Shown one piece after another: positions 8,661 to 18,484 of a stretch of DNA of 58,701 nucleotides. Position numbers and translations under genes: made by a program. Positions within the stretch are counted from its first letter, which is position 1, and each line of letters begins with the position of its first letter. The DNA is from CAYYJS01 sp964472315 (lineage in GTDB: Bacteria; Verrucomicrobiota; Kiritimatiellia; UBA8416): positions 1-58,701 of the forward strand of contig CAYYJS010000019.1 in NCBI GenBank assembly GCA_964472315.1, given 5' to 3'. The notes below the pieces were generated by a model. It searched no databases and was not told where the DNA came from. It was given only the letters and a program-made list of their open reading frames with translations.

Positions 8661-10565
8661 ATGGGTGTGCAAATCTCAGACCGGCAGATCGAGGAGGTCC
8701 GCTACCGCACGGACATTGTCGATCTGATCGGCAGTTACGTGACGCTGAAGCGCGCCGGAACCGCCTTCAAGGCCTGCTGTCCGTTCCATAAGGAGAAGAC
8801 CCCGTCGTTCACCGTCAACCCGGCGCGGCAATCGTTCAAGTGCTTCGGCTGCGGCGAGGGTGGGGACTGCTTCACGTTTCTGATGAAGCACCAGGGGCTC
8901 GACTTCCTGTCGGCCGTGAAGATGCTGGCCGAACGGGCGCACATTCAGCTCGACTACACCGAGGACCATGGCGAAGGCGACCATCGCCGGCGGCTGTACG
9001 AGATCCACACGGGCATCACGGCGTTCTACCAGCGCTGTCTGACGCGCATGGCGACCGCCGAGCCGGCGCGGCAGTACCTGGCCGGCCGCAAACTGGATGG
9101 CGACGTGGCGCGCGAGTTCGGGCTCGGCTATGCGCCGGCGATGTGGGATGCCGCGCTCAAGTGGGCCGCAAAGAACAACTTCACGCCCGATCAGATGGTC
9201 GATGCCGGTCTCGTGCTGCCGCCCTCGCCTGAACGCCGTGATGCGACCTACTACGACCGGTTTCGCGACCGGCTCATGTTTCCGATCCGCGATCCCCAGG
9301 GGCGGGTCATCGCGTTCAGCGGACGCGTCCTGAACAAGGAAGCCAGTCCCGCGAAGTACGTCAACAGTCCGGAGACGGCGATTTTTCAGAAGAGTCGCGT
9401 GCTCTATGCCCTGGACAAGGCGCGCCCGCATATCGTGGGCGCGACGCCGCGCGAGGCGATCGTGTGCGAGGGGCAGATCGACGTGATCCGCTGTCACGCG
9501 GCCGGGTTCGCGCGGGCCGTGGCATCCCAGGGCACGGCGTTCACGGAGGAACACGTGGCGTTGCTCGGACGGCACGCGGACGGGGTGGTCATCGTGTTCG
9601 ACTCCGATCGCGCCGGCCAGGAAGCCGCGATCAAGACCTCGCGTCTGTTCATCGCGGCGGGCATGGTGGCGCGCGTCGCCCGGTTGCCGGATGGCGAAGA
9701 CCCGGACAGTTTCATCTCGGCGCAGGGCGCCAAGGCGTTTCAGGCGGTGCTTGACGAGGCGATGTCCGCGGTGGGTTTCGAGATTGCGATCATGGCGCTG
9801 CGCGAGCGTGACCCCAACAGCCTGGATGCCGTGGCGCGGATATCGAAGGCCGTGCTGGAGACGGTCGCGCTTTGTCCGAGCGCCATCCTCCGGGCCCGCA
9901 TGCTGCAGGAGGCGGCGAAGCAGCTCAAGGTGCCGGAAGCCGCGATGGAACAGGAGTTGGCGGGCGCCATGGAACGGGTGGCGCGCCAGGCGCAGCGCGC
10001 CGCGGCGCGCGAGGCGGGCGGCGGGGCGGCGCGGGAAGCGGCGCCGCCACCGCGGCCGGCGCCGCCGCCGGCCGATATCGCGACCCGCAAGCCGGGGCGT
10101 CCGGGCGACGAGTTGGCGCTGTGCGAGCATCTCGTGCATGTGGCCGATCACCCGGAACTCGCGGAATTGGTCAACCGGTATTTGCCGCTTGAGACGATTG
10201 GCGATGAAACCTGCCGGAGTCTGGTGGCGATCGCCTGCAAGGCCGCGGCCATGCATCTGGACGTGCATGACGCGATGCAGGAACTCGGCGCCGGCGAGGA
10301 TGTGCGCATCCTGGCGGAGGCGATGTACGACGAACCGACGAAAGTCAGGAAAGGGGAATCCTCGCGGGTCGATGCCGTGCAGGACCTGATTCTCGCGCTA
10401 TGGCGACGGCGTGTCGCCGAAGAGCGTGCCAGACTGTCGGCGATACCGGCGGAGGTCCGCACGCCCGAACAGCGCCAGCGGTGGGGCGACCTGATCAAGC
10501 ACAGCAATTCGCTTGCGCGCTGGGAACTCGGTTCCGTCGTCATCGAAATGGAACTGCTGGGGTAG
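8661..10565 (+). CDS. dnaG: DNA primase DnaG
   Basis: Synthesises RNA primers for replication with the DnaB helicase. The 634-residue protein shows the CHC2 zinc finger (Cys40, His43, Cys61, Cys64), the catalytic core with the YYDRFRDRLMFPI segment, and a TOPRIM fold with the metal-binding acids in IVCEGQIDVIRC and VVIVFDSDRAGQEAA. A Pro/Ala-rich linker near residues 450-475 leads to the C-terminal helicase-interaction region. No strong Shine-Dalgarno precedes the ATG. In many bacteria dnaG sits with rpsU and rpoD; here it is next to an acyltransferase and convergent with mfd. Confidence 0.97.
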   Translation: MGVQISDRQIEEVRYRTDIVDLIGSYVTLKRAGTAFKACCPFHKEKTPSFTVNPARQSFKCFGCGEGGDCFTFLMKHQGLDFLSAVKMLAERAHIQLDYTEDHGEGDHRRRLYEIHTGITAFYQRCLTRMATAEPARQYLAGRKLDGDVAREFGLGYAPAMWDAALKWAAKNNFTPDQMVDAGLVLPPSPERRDATYYDRFRDRLMFPIRDPQGRVIAFSGRVLNKEASPAKYVNSPETAIFQKSRVLYALDKARPHIVGATPREAIVCEGQIDVIRCHAAGFARAVASQGTAFTEEHVALLGRHADGVVIVFDSDRAGQEAAIKTSRLFIAAGMVARVARLPDGEDPDSFISAQGAKAFQAVLDEAMSAVGFEIAIMALRERDPNSLDAVARISKAVLETVALCPSAILRARMLQEAAKQLKVPEAAMEQELAGAMERVARQAQRAAAREAGGGAAREAAPPPRPAPPPADIATRKPGRPGDELALCEHLVHVADHPELAELVNRYLPLETIGDETCRSLVAIACKAAAMHLDVHDAMQELGAGEDVRILAEAMYDEPTKVRKGESSRVDAVQDLILALWRRRVAEERARLSAIPAEVRTPEQRQRWGDLIKHSNSLARWELGSVVIEMELLG

Positions 10566-10598
10566 TCTCCTGTCCGGTGTCCCGGCTTCGGATGGGCG

Positions 10599-13500
10599 TC
10601 AGGGTCCGGGTGCCTGATCGCGATGCGGGCTTGGAGACGCGGGCGGCGGGAGCACGGGGGCGAGGCGCCGAAGGGTGGCGGCGATGCAATCGAGCTTGTC
10701 GTCGCACGTGCGTCCGCTCAGGTTGGGAAGCTTGCCGTGGTCGGTCAGGCAGTCGCCGCCGCGGTAGAGCGTGAGCTTGCCTTCGCGCGTGGCGATGCGC
10801 CGGACGCCGCGGCGCGCGGCTTCGATGCGGATGGCCGCCAGTTTGAGGACGCGCGCGACGGGCGGGGGGATCGCGCCAAAGCGGTCCGTCAGTTCCGCCC
10901 GCAGATCGTCGAGCTCGCCGGCCGAATCGGCTTCGGCCAGGCGGCGGTAGACGAGCACGCGTTCCGGCTCGTCCTCGATGTAGTCGAAGGGAATGAAAAC
11001 GCCGTTGTCGTCCGTGCCTTCGCCGGGGGCGAGGGCGAGGAAGTCGAGACGGGTCTCGGTCTCGACGAGCCGCGGTGGACGCTCGCCTTTGAGTTTGGCG
11101 ACGGAGCGTTTGAGCAACTGGCAATAGAGCCCGAAGCCGACGGCGGCGATGTGGCCGCTCTGGGCGGCGCCCAGCATGTTGCCCGCGCCGCGCAACTCCA
11201 GGTCGCGCATGGCGAGGTTGAACCCGGCGCTGAGGCTGGAATGCTTGCGGATCGCGCCGATGCGTTCGCGGGCGTCCGGATCGACGTAGCCATGGGCGGG
11301 CAGGAGGAGGTAGGCGTAGGCGCGGTGCGTGGAGCGTCCCACGCGGCCGCGGAGCTGGTAGAGATCGGCCATGCCGAAACGGTCGGCGCGGTTGATCAGG
11401 ATCGTGTTCGCGCGCGGGATGTCCATGCCGCTCTCCACGATGGTCGTGCAGAGCAGAACCTGGAAGGCGCCGGCGGCGAAGCGGCGCATGACATCGGCCA
11501 ATTCCGCCGACGGCATCTGGCCATGGGCGGTTTCGACGCTCACCTCCGGCACGATCCGCTGCAATCGCTCCAGCATGCGATGGATGGTCATCACGCGGTT
11601 GTGGAGAAAGAACACCTGGCCGCCGCGTCCGACTTCCCGCAGGATGGCGTCACGGATGGTCTGGTCGGCATCCTTGCAGACGATGGTTTCGATGGCCACG
11701 CGTTCCCGCGGCGGCGTGCGCAGCAGACTCATGTCGCGAACGCCGGTCATGCTCATGTGGAGCGTGCGGGGGATGGGGGTGGCCGTCAGGGTGAGGACAT
11801 CGACGAGGTGCTTCATTTGTTTGAGGCGTTCCTTGTGGATGACGCCGAAGCGCTGTTCCTCGTCGATGATCACGAGCCCCAGATCGCGGAAGCGCACCTG
11901 CGGTTGGACGAGCCCATGCGTACCGATCGCGATATCGACATTGCCCTCGCGCAGGTCGGACAGGATGCGGGCCTGGCGCGCCGCCGGGACAAAGCGGCTC
12001 AGGGCCTCGATACGGATCGGGTAACCGGACATCCGTTCCGAGAAGGTCCGGTAGTGTTGCTGTGCCAGGACCGTCGTCGGCACGAGCACAGCCACCTGCT
12101 TCCCATCCATGACGGCCTTGAACGCGGCCCGCATGGCGACCTCCGTCTTTCCGTAGCCGGCATCGCCGCAGAGCAGCCGATCCATCGGTCGCCGCGATTC
12201 CATGTCGCGCTTGATCTCTTCGATGACGCGTTCCTGGTCGGGGGTTTCCTGATAGGGGAAAGCCGTCTCGAATTCGCGTTGCCAGACGGTATCCGAAGGA
12301 AAGGCGTGTCCTTCGAGCAGGTCGCGGGAGGCCTGGACGTCGAGTAGCGAGGAGGCCAGGTCAAGGACCGACTGTTCGGCGTCGGCGCGTTCGCGCGTCC
12401 AGCGTTTGCCGCCGAGCGTGTGGAGTCGGACATCGCGACCGGCGGCGCCGACATAGCGGCTGAGCAGATGCGCGTGGTACATGGGCACGTACAGCTTCGC
12501 GCCGTCGGCGTACTCCACGGCGATGACTTCCTGCCGCTGGTCGTTGAACTGGATCTCGCGAACGCCGAGATAGCGACCGATGCCGTGGTCGACGTGGACG
12601 ACGAGGTCGCCGGGCGCGATGTCGTTCAGGTCGGTGATGCGTTCGCCGACGTAACGCCGCGCGCGTTTGCGTTCCGGGGCGGGGTCGTAGCGCTCGCTCA
12701 GGGTCTTGCGTTTCCCGTAGAGATCGGATTCGGTGACGACCGTGAGTCCGAGCTTGCGCGACGTGAAGCCTTCGGCGAGCGCGGCGACCTGGGGTGCGAA
12801 GGCCTCGCGCTGTTGCGGCGTGAGCGATTCGGCGAAATGCTCCAGCGCGCCGCGCGTATCGAAGAACGCGCAGACCGTGTGCTCCGGCGATGCCAGGGCG
12901 CCGAGTTCGGCGATGACGCGCCGCCGCGTGGCCTCCATCAGATCGGGGTGTTCCGGATCCAGCGCCACGCGGAGAGGGGCCGGCAGCGGCTCGAAATCGG
13001 GCAGGGCCTCATGATGCGGGGTCGCGGCATCCGGATCGATCAGGATCTGGAGCGGAAAGACCGCCGCGTGCGCGCGGATGGCGTCGTACGCGTGGAGCGT
13101 TGCGGCGGCGCCTTCCCGGGCGGCGCTATCGGTGTAAGCCGCGGCCGCGCTTGCGATGGCGCCGGCGTGGGACCAGACGAGGACGGTGGCCGGGGGCAGG
13201 TAGTCGAGCAGCGAGCCGTCCGGGCGTGGCGCATCCGAAGGCGCCCATTCGCCGGCGCGTGTCACCGTCAGCGCCGCGCTCTTGCCGACCGACCGTTGCG
13301 TCGCCGGATCGAACAGGCGGATCGATTCGACGGTCGGGCCGAAGAGCTCGATGCGCGCGGGCCAGTCCTCGCTCGGCGGCCAGAGGTCCAGCAGTCCGCC
13401 GCGCAACGCGGCCTGACACTTGGCGGCGACCTGATCGCCAAACGCGTAGCCCATGGCCTGGAGGCGTTGCGTGATATCCGCGAGGTCGAGCGTGTCGTCG

Positions 13501-13937
13501 ACGGCGACCGTCAGTTGGGCCGCGGCGAAGGCCCCCGGCGGCGGCAGGGGCTGCATGAGCGACTGGATGGCGGCGACCACGATGAACGGGTGTTGCGTAT
13601 CCGGCGCGGTGAGGCGCCGGAGGACCGCGAGGCGTTGGCCGGTGATTTCGGGGTCCTCCCCGCCGATGCCGGGCAGCGTGTCCCAGGGCGGGAAATAGAG
13701 GACTTCATGGCGGCACCAGGCGCCCAGCGTGGTCAGGCCGCGGTGGGCCGCGTTCATGGCATCAGGCGACGGTGTGAGGTGGAGCACGCCGGGGATCGTC
13801 GGGTTCGGGATGGCGTTCACGAGCACGGCCTCCGCGGCGGCGGGGAGGGGGGGGAGCGTCAGGATGGGATCGGTGCGCCAGGCGCGCCGGAGTCCGCGGG
13901 CGGTTGCGTGCACGGCCTTCTGGAGGGGCGCGGTCAT
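10599..13937 (-). CDS. mfd: Transcription-repair coupling factor Mfd
   Basis: A DNA translocase that removes RNA polymerase stalled at lesions and recruits UvrA. Full length at 1112 residues. Domains in order are the UvrB-like region (about 1-400), the CarD-like RNA polymerase interaction domain with LVVHVDHGIGRYLG (about 440-455), the RecG-like motor with Walker A CGDAGYGKTEVAM (about 590), DEEQRFGVIHKE (about 690), LTATPIPRTLHMSM and the RGRVGRS motif, and the C-terminal TRCF domain. It starts 13 bases after the end of rpoN and is presumably co-transcribed with it. It converges on dnaG with a gap of 33 bases. Confidence 0.97.
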   Translation of the reverse strand: MTAPLQKAVHATARGLRRAWRTDPILTLPPLPAAAEAVLVNAIPNPTIPGVLHLTPSPDAMNAAHRGLTTLGAWCRHEVLYFPPWDTLPGIGGEDPEITGQRLAVLRRLTAPDTQHPFIVVAAIQSLMQPLPPPGAFAAAQLTVAVDDTLDLADITQRLQAMGYAFGDQVAAKCQAALRGGLLDLWPPSEDWPARIELFGPTVESIRLFDPATQRSVGKSAALTVTRAGEWAPSDAPRPDGSLLDYLPPATVLVWSHAGAIASAAAAYTDSAAREGAAATLHAYDAIRAHAAVFPLQILIDPDAATPHHEALPDFEPLPAPLRVALDPEHPDLMEATRRRVIAELGALASPEHTVCAFFDTRGALEHFAESLTPQQREAFAPQVAALAEGFTSRKLGLTVVTESDLYGKRKTLSERYDPAPERKRARRYVGERITDLNDIAPGDLVVHVDHGIGRYLGVREIQFNDQRQEVIAVEYADGAKLYVPMYHAHLLSRYVGAAGRDVRLHTLGGKRWTRERADAEQSVLDLASSLLDVQASRDLLEGHAFPSDTVWQREFETAFPYQETPDQERVIEEIKRDMESRRPMDRLLCGDAGYGKTEVAMRAAFKAVMDGKQVAVLVPTTVLAQQHYRTFSERMSGYPIRIEALSRFVPAARQARILSDLREGNVDIAIGTHGLVQPQVRFRDLGLVIIDEEQRFGVIHKERLKQMKHLVDVLTLTATPIPRTLHMSMTGVRDMSLLRTPPRERVAIETIVCKDADQTIRDAILREVGRGGQVFFLHNRVMTIHRMLERLQRIVPEVSVETAHGQMPSAELADVMRRFAAGAFQVLLCTTIVESGMDIPRANTILINRADRFGMADLYQLRGRVGRSTHRAYAYLLLPAHGYVDPDARERIGAIRKHSSLSAGFNLAMRDLELRGAGNMLGAAQSGHIAAVGFGLYCQLLKRSVAKLKGERPPRLVETETRLDFLALAPGEGTDDNGVFIPFDYIEDEPERVLVYRRLAEADSAGELDDLRAELTDRFGAIPPPVARVLKLAAIRIEAARRGVRRIATREGKLTLYRGGDCLTDHGKLPNLSGRTCDDKLDCIAATLRRLAPVLPPPASPSPHRDQAPGP

Positions 13938-13950
13938 GGCCGTCTCGGCC

Positions 13951-15384
13951 TCAGGCGATGCGCCTGAGGTGCGATGGCGGTATACGCAGCACCAGCCGGT
14001 ACTTCGCCACCGTACGGCGCGCGAGCGCGATGCCGTCGGCTTTCAAGCGCTTGACGATCTCCTGGTCGGATAGCGGGTGCGCGGTATCTTCGTCGCCGAC
14101 CATGCCCGCGATCATGTCCTTGACGGTCTTGTTCGAGACGTCCGCGCCGTCGGCGGTCCGGATGCCGGGGGTGAAGAAGTACTTCAGCTCGTAGGTGCCC
14201 ACCGGCGTCCGCATGTACTTGCCATTGACCGCGCGGCTGACCGTGGTCTCATGCACGCCCACCGCGCCCGCCACCTGGGACATGGTCAATGGGCGCAGGT
14301 GCGTGATGCCATGATCGAGGAACGGTTCCTGGACCTTCACGATCTCGGAGGCGATGCGGTAGATGGTTTTCTGCCGCTGATCGATGCTCTTGATCAGGAA
14401 CGCGCTGGCGCGCACGCGGTCCCGGATGTAGGTCCGCACTTCCTGGGTCGTGCTCTCGTCCTCCATGAGCCGCCGGTAATGGCGGCTGATGCGCAGATGC
14501 GGCAATTGCTCGTCGTTGAGGATGATGACGTAGCTGCCGTCAACCTTCTTGACGACGACCTCGGGCAATACATAGGCGGCCAGTTCGCCGGTGAAAAGGC
14601 GGCCCGGTTTCGGGTTCAGCGACGCGATCGTCGCGGCGGCCTTATGGACGCCGTCGACGTCGGTGCCGATCGCCCGGGCGATGTCGGCGTACTTGTGCGC
14701 GCCGAGCTGTTCGAGGTGCGATCGCACGATATCGCCGGCCGCGGAATCGGCCAAGCCGAGGCGTTCGAGCTGCAGCAGCAGGCAGTCGCGCAGATCCAGC
14801 GCGCCGACGCCGATGGGGTGGAAATCCTGGATGACCGCGAGAATATCGTTCAGATGTTCCTCGTGGAACGGTGTCGAACCGGCGAGCTCGGCCATGGTCG
14901 AGGTCAGGTAGCCGTCGTCGTCGATGCTGCCGATGATCATCTCGCCGATCTGACGGTCCTGGTCGGACAGGTCGGCGAGTGCGAGCTGTCGGAGAAGATG
15001 CTCCTGCAGCGATTCGGGCTGAGGAAGCGAATCCATGAGGAACTGGCGTTTCCGTTCCTCGTCGGGCGAATACGCGCGGTTGTCGATATCCTGATAGAAG
15101 TAGTCGCGCCATTCGTCATCCAGACGGGTGAGGACTTCGAACTCCTTATCGAACTCCATCTCCTTCGATTCGTCGGGTGTCTCGGGCGTTTCGGGTTCGA
15201 CCTCCAGGGTGGCCGACTCCATCGGAGTCTCCTCGAGCGTGGGGTTCTGTTCGAGTTCCTTCTGGATCATGGCGCGCAGTTCCAGCACCGGCACCTGCAG
15301 CATCTCCAGCGACTGGCGCAACTGGGGCGCCAGCACCATCTGCAGGCGTTGACTCTGGCTCAGCGATAGAGTTTGACTTGGCAT
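13951..15384 (-). CDS. rpoN: RNA polymerase sigma-54 factor RpoN
   Basis: An alternative sigma factor that recognises -24/-12 promoters and needs AAA+ activators. The 477 residues contain the Gln/Leu-rich activator-interacting region at the N-terminus (SLSQSQRLQMVLAPQL and onward), an acidic linker rich in Glu and Asp (about 55-100), the core-binding domain, the helix-turn-helix LTMSQVAGAVGVHETTVSRA and the terminal RpoN box ARRTVAKYRL. The ATG was taken where family homology begins; the open frame continues far upstream over rsmD and is not coding there. mfd lies directly downstream. No sigma-54 activator (AAA+ response regulator) is encoded in the window. Confidence 0.96.
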   Translation of the reverse strand: MPSQTLSLSQSQRLQMVLAPQLRQSLEMLQVPVLELRAMIQKELEQNPTLEETPMESATLEVEPETPETPDESKEMEFDKEFEVLTRLDDEWRDYFYQDIDNRAYSPDEERKRQFLMDSLPQPESLQEHLLRQLALADLSDQDRQIGEMIIGSIDDDGYLTSTMAELAGSTPFHEEHLNDILAVIQDFHPIGVGALDLRDCLLLQLERLGLADSAAGDIVRSHLEQLGAHKYADIARAIGTDVDGVHKAAATIASLNPKPGRLFTGELAAYVLPEVVVKKVDGSYVIILNDEQLPHLRISRHYRRLMEDESTTQEVRTYIRDRVRASAFLIKSIDQRQKTIYRIASEIVKVQEPFLDHGITHLRPLTMSQVAGAVGVHETTVSRAVNGKYMRTPVGTYELKYFFTPGIRTADGADVSNKTVKDMIAGMVGDEDTAHPLSDQEIVKRLKADGIALARRTVAKYRLVLRIPPSHLRRIA

Positions 15385-15603
15385 AGCCGTCCGTCGACAT
15401 GGGCGCGCGACACTTTCGACGCCGGCCGTGACTGTAGACGAACGCGGGATGATCTCAAGTAAATACGGCGTCGGAAGGCCATACGCGAGGGCATACGTTC
15501 GTGGTGCGCGGTTCCGCCGGAACCGCAAGGGATCGAAAATCGGACTTCCGTCGCTAAAGAGCCTGAGGTTGCGCCGACGCGCGGTGTAGCGTATGGTGTC
15601 GAC

Positions 15604-16206
15604 ATGCGGATTTCGGGTGGAGTGTTGCGCGGGCGGACGGTTCGGGTGCCGAAGGCCGGTGTGCGGCCGACGCAGGACAGCGTGCGGGAGGCGGTGTTTT
15701 CCATGCTCCAGCCCGTGCTGCCGGGCTGCCGGTTCCTGGATATCTATGCCGGGAGCGGTGCCGTCGGACTGGAAGCGGCCAGTCGTGGCGCCGCGTGCGT
15801 GTGGTGGGTCGAGAACCACGTCCATACCCATGCCCTGTTGCGACGCAACGTCGACGAACTCGCGCCGGGATTGCCGGAACCGCGGCCTGAATTGCGGTGC
15901 GTTCGACAGGACGCCGCGATATTTCTGAAAAAATCGCTTGTCAGCCCGCCGTTTGACATTATCTTTGCCGACCCTCCGTACGAACGGAAGCCGGCGCACG
16001 CTTCCGTCGACCCGTCCGGAGGGGTGGCCGAGGTCATCCTGCGGACGGTGCGCGAGTCGGGGATACTGGCGGCGCGCGGGTTGCTCGTGTTAGAGGAAGG
16101 CGCGCGGGGCTCGCCCTCAGGCGAGCCGGGATGGGAATTGGTTCGCGAACGCCACTATGGCAGGACATTCGTGCGGGTGTACAAGCTGACGGGAGCAAGT
16201 CAATGA
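15604..16206 (+). CDS. rsmD: 16S rRNA (guanine966-N2)-methyltransferase RsmD
   Basis: An S-adenosylmethionine-dependent methyltransferase that modifies G966 of 16S rRNA on assembling 30S subunits. 200 residues. It begins with the typical MRISGGVLRGR, and has the SAM-binding motif LDIYAGSGAVGLEA (45-58) and the catalytic DPPY (123-126). It overlaps coaD by four bases (ATGA), the same pairing found in many bacteria. It is divergent from rpoN; the 219 bases between them must hold both promoters. Confidence 0.95.
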   Translation: MRISGGVLRGRTVRVPKAGVRPTQDSVREAVFSMLQPVLPGCRFLDIYAGSGAVGLEAASRGAACVWWVENHVHTHALLRRNVDELAPGLPEPRPELRCVRQDAAIFLKKSLVSPPFDIIFADPPYERKPAHASVDPSGGVAEVILRTVRESGILAARGLLVLEEGARGSPSGEPGWELVRERHYGRTFVRVYKLTGASQ

Positions 16207-16721
16207 CCAGTGTCGCGATCTATGCCGGCACCTTCGACCCGCTGACGTTCGGGCACCTCGACCTGATCGAGCGATGTTCGGAGATCTTTCCGCGGCTGAT
16301 TCTGGCGATCACCAACTCGACGCCGAAGCAGACGCTTTTCACGGCCGAGGAACGCGCGGCGATGGCGCGTGAAGTCATCGACGACCTCTGCCTGCGCAAC
16401 GTCGAAATCGAGATTTTCGACGGGCTGTTGGTTCATTACGCGCGCCGCTCCGGCGTGCGCGTGATCATCCGCGGGTTACGGGCGTACTCCGACTTCGAAT
16501 ACGAGTTTCAGATGGCCTTGACCAACCGCAAACTGGCGCCGGACATCGAGACGCTGTTCATGATGCCCAAGGAAATTCACAGCTACGTCAGTTCCAGCAC
16601 CGTCCGCGAAGTGGCGTCGCTGGGGGGGCGTCTGGACGATTTCGTGCCGCCGGCGGTCCAGCGCGAGTTGGTGAAGCGTTTTGGCGGCGACCGAAGTCCG
16701 GAGGCGATCGGTGCACATTGA
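16203..16721 (+). CDS. coaD: Phosphopantetheine adenylyltransferase CoaD
   Basis: Transfers AMP from ATP to 4'-phosphopantetheine to give dephospho-CoA, the penultimate step of coenzyme A synthesis. 172 residues, normal for the family. The nucleotidyltransferase motif TFGHLD (15-20) follows AIYAGTFDP; IIRGLRAYSDFEYEFQMA and SYVSSSTVREVA complete the active site. CoA and its pantetheine arm feed the ACP and fatty acid genes downstream. The start overlaps the rsmD stop by ATGA, and the 3' end runs over the GTG start of the next gene. Confidence 0.97.
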   Translation: MTSVAIYAGTFDPLTFGHLDLIERCSEIFPRLILAITNSTPKQTLFTAEERAAMAREVIDDLCLRNVEIEIFDGLLVHYARRSGVRVIIRGLRAYSDFEYEFQMALTNRKLAPDIETLFMMPKEIHSYVSSSTVREVASLGGRLDDFVPPAVQRELVKRFGGDRSPEAIGAH

Positions 16722-17175
16722 TCTGGCACGGATTCCGGACGATGGGCTGGTGCTCGAAGGCGACGAGCCCGATTGCGAGATCGATTGGGCTCGCGGGCCC
16801 GCGGTGCATGCGCAAGGCCCTGTCCACTACCGGCTTGTCGCCCGGATCGTCACGGGCGAACTGCTGGTCGACGGGGCGCTCTCGGTGCTGGCGTCGGTAC
16901 GGTGTTCGCGGTGCGCCGAGTCCTACGGCGCCGAGATTCGCGAACCCGCGTACCACTATGATCAACCGGTCACCGATGCCACTGCATCTGTGGACTTGAC
17001 CGAGGATATGCGCGAAGCTATGATCCTTGCTTTTCCGTCGTATCCGATTTGTGAAGTGACGTGCAAGGGGCTGTGTCCCGCGTGCGGAGCGAACCTGAAT
17101 CGAGGGACATGCGATTGCCGCGCGCCGGAGGAACGGCGTTGGTCGGCGCTCGATACATTGAACGAGTTGAAATAA
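16711..17175 (+). CDS. DUF177 (YceD-like) metal-binding protein
   Basis: A 154-residue DUF177 protein of the family found upstream of rpmF throughout bacteria; in plants and E. coli members are linked to 23S rRNA accumulation. Cys pairs are seen in RCSRCAES (about residues 65-72) and CKGLCPACGANLNRGTCDC (about 118-136), suggesting a structural zinc site. The GTG start has GGAGG 7 bases upstream and overlaps the end of coaD by 11 bases. The spacing and pairing with rpmF support the assignment more than the sequence itself, which is poorly conserved across the family. Confidence 0.9.
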   Translation: MHIDLARIPDDGLVLEGDEPDCEIDWARGPAVHAQGPVHYRLVARIVTGELLVDGALSVLASVRCSRCAESYGAEIREPAYHYDQPVTDATASVDLTEDMREAMILAFPSYPICEVTCKGLCPACGANLNRGTCDCRAPEERRWSALDTLNELK

Positions 17176-17280
17176 TCAGTGCCGGCGCGTGTTTCCGGGA
17201 AACTCCGTGTCATTGGGGCATGGGGTGACGGGAATGCGTGCCGGCAACCGGAATGCCATCCGGGTTCGGGAGGAGCAACA

Positions 17281-17463
17281 ATGGCCGTACCAAAAAGAAA
17301 GACCTCGAAGAGTCGTATCCGCTCGCGGCGTGCCGCGAATCCGCGTTCCGTCCGGGCGGCGCAGGCCTGTCCGGAGTGCGGTGCACCCCAGGAGCCGCAT
17401 CGTGTATGCGCGGCCTGCGGGAAGTACCGCGGGCGCCAGGTACTGACGATCGAGTCCGACTAG
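17281..17463 (+). CDS. rpmF: 50S ribosomal protein L32
   Basis: Small basic ribosomal protein of 60 residues starting MAVPKRKTSKSR, which is diagnostic for bL32. It keeps the zinc-ribbon form with Cys30, Cys33, Cys43 and Cys46. GGGAGGAG lies 5 bases upstream of the ATG, a strong ribosome-binding site. The DUF177-rpmF-plsX order is the classical ribosome-to-lipid operon junction. Confidence 0.98.
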   Translation: MAVPKRKTSKSRIRSRRAANPRSVRAAQACPECGAPQEPHRVCAACGKYRGRQVLTIESD

Positions 17464-17476
17464 CCCCGAGAACGGC

Positions 17477-18484
17477 ATGCGTATTGCGCTTGATGCCATG
17501 GGCGGCGATTTCGCCCCGCGCGAGATTGTCGTGGGTGCCGTCGAGGCGGCCCGCGAGTTAAAGAGCGTTGACAAGCTCATTCTGGTCGGCGACGAAACGG
17601 CGATCCGGAAAGAGCTGGCGCGATTCGGCAACGTGCCGGGATCGATCGAGATCGTCCATGCCTCCGAGGTTGTCGGAATGGATGAGAAGCCCGCGCTGGC
17701 GGTTCGCCGTAAGCGCGATTCTTCGATCGGGCGTGCCGTGGACCTCGTGAAGGCCGGCGATGCCGAGGCGATCGTTTCGGCCGGCAACACGGGGGCCGCC
17801 GTGGCGGCTTCGACACTGAAGCTGCGTGTTCTCGACGGTGTGGAACGTCCCGCCATCGCGACGGTCATGCCGACGCCCGAGCGCCCGTTCGTCCTGCTCG
17901 ACGCCGGTGCGACGATCGATTGCACGGCGCACATGCTCTTTCAGTTTGCCGTCATGGGCAGCGTCTACTCGCAGGTCGTCCTGGGGCGTGAATCGCCGGT
18001 CGTGGGACTTCTAAGCATTGGCGGGGAGGACATCAAGGGCAATGACGTGACGCGCGACGCATTCGCGAAATTGCAGGCGTCGCCGCTCAATTTCCGCGGC
18101 AACGTGGAAGGGCATGACTTGTTCCTGGGTGAGACGGACGTTGTGGCGTGCGACGGGTTCGTCGGCAATGTCGTGTTGAAGTCATCCGAGAGTGTCGCCC
18201 ATGCCATCGGAAAATGGATGAAGCGCGAGTTCACGTCGAACCCCGTGCGGATACTCGGGTCGATGTTCCTGCGTGGCGCGCTGCGGGCGATGAAGCGGCG
18301 GCTGGATCCCGAGCTTTACGGTGGCGCTCCGCTGCTCGGGGTGAATGGCGTCTGCATCATCACGCATGGCGCGTCCTCGCACCGGGCCATCTACCATGCC
18401 GTGCGCGTGGCCGGCACGTCGGTCCACCAACACTTGAATGAGCGGATTATCGCGGAACTCGCGAAGATGGGTGAAGAGCGATGA
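17477..18484 (+). CDS. plsX: Phosphate acyltransferase PlsX
   Basis: Converts acyl-ACP to acyl-phosphate, the donor for PlsY in the first step of phospholipid synthesis. 335 residues beginning MRIALDAMGGDFAPREIVVGA, the family signature. Other recognised parts are SAGNTGA, GLLSIGGEDIKGND and the C-terminal GVNGVCIITHGASS. It lies 13 bases after rpmF and overlaps fabH by four bases, so phospholipid and fatty acid synthesis genes are coupled. Confidence 0.97.
   Translation: MRIALDAMGGDFAPREIVVGAVEAARELKSVDKLILVGDETAIRKELARFGNVPGSIEIVHASEVVGMDEKPALAVRRKRDSSIGRAVDLVKAGDAEAIVSAGNTGAAVAASTLKLRVLDGVERPAIATVMPTPERPFVLLDAGATIDCTAHMLFQFAVMGSVYSQVVLGRESPVVGLLSIGGEDIKGNDVTRDAFAKLQASPLNFRGNVEGHDLFLGETDVVACDGFVGNVVLKSSESVAHAIGKWMKREFTSNPVRILGSMFLRGALRAMKRRLDPELYGGAPLLGVNGVCIITHGASSHRAIYHAVRVAGTSVHQHLNERIIAELAKMGEER

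Noticed and set aside
12420..13967. Long open frame antisense to mfd
   Set aside because: A GC-rich shadow. mfd on the other strand has every family motif; the antisense translation is rich in Arg, Gly, Asp and His with no recognisable domain.
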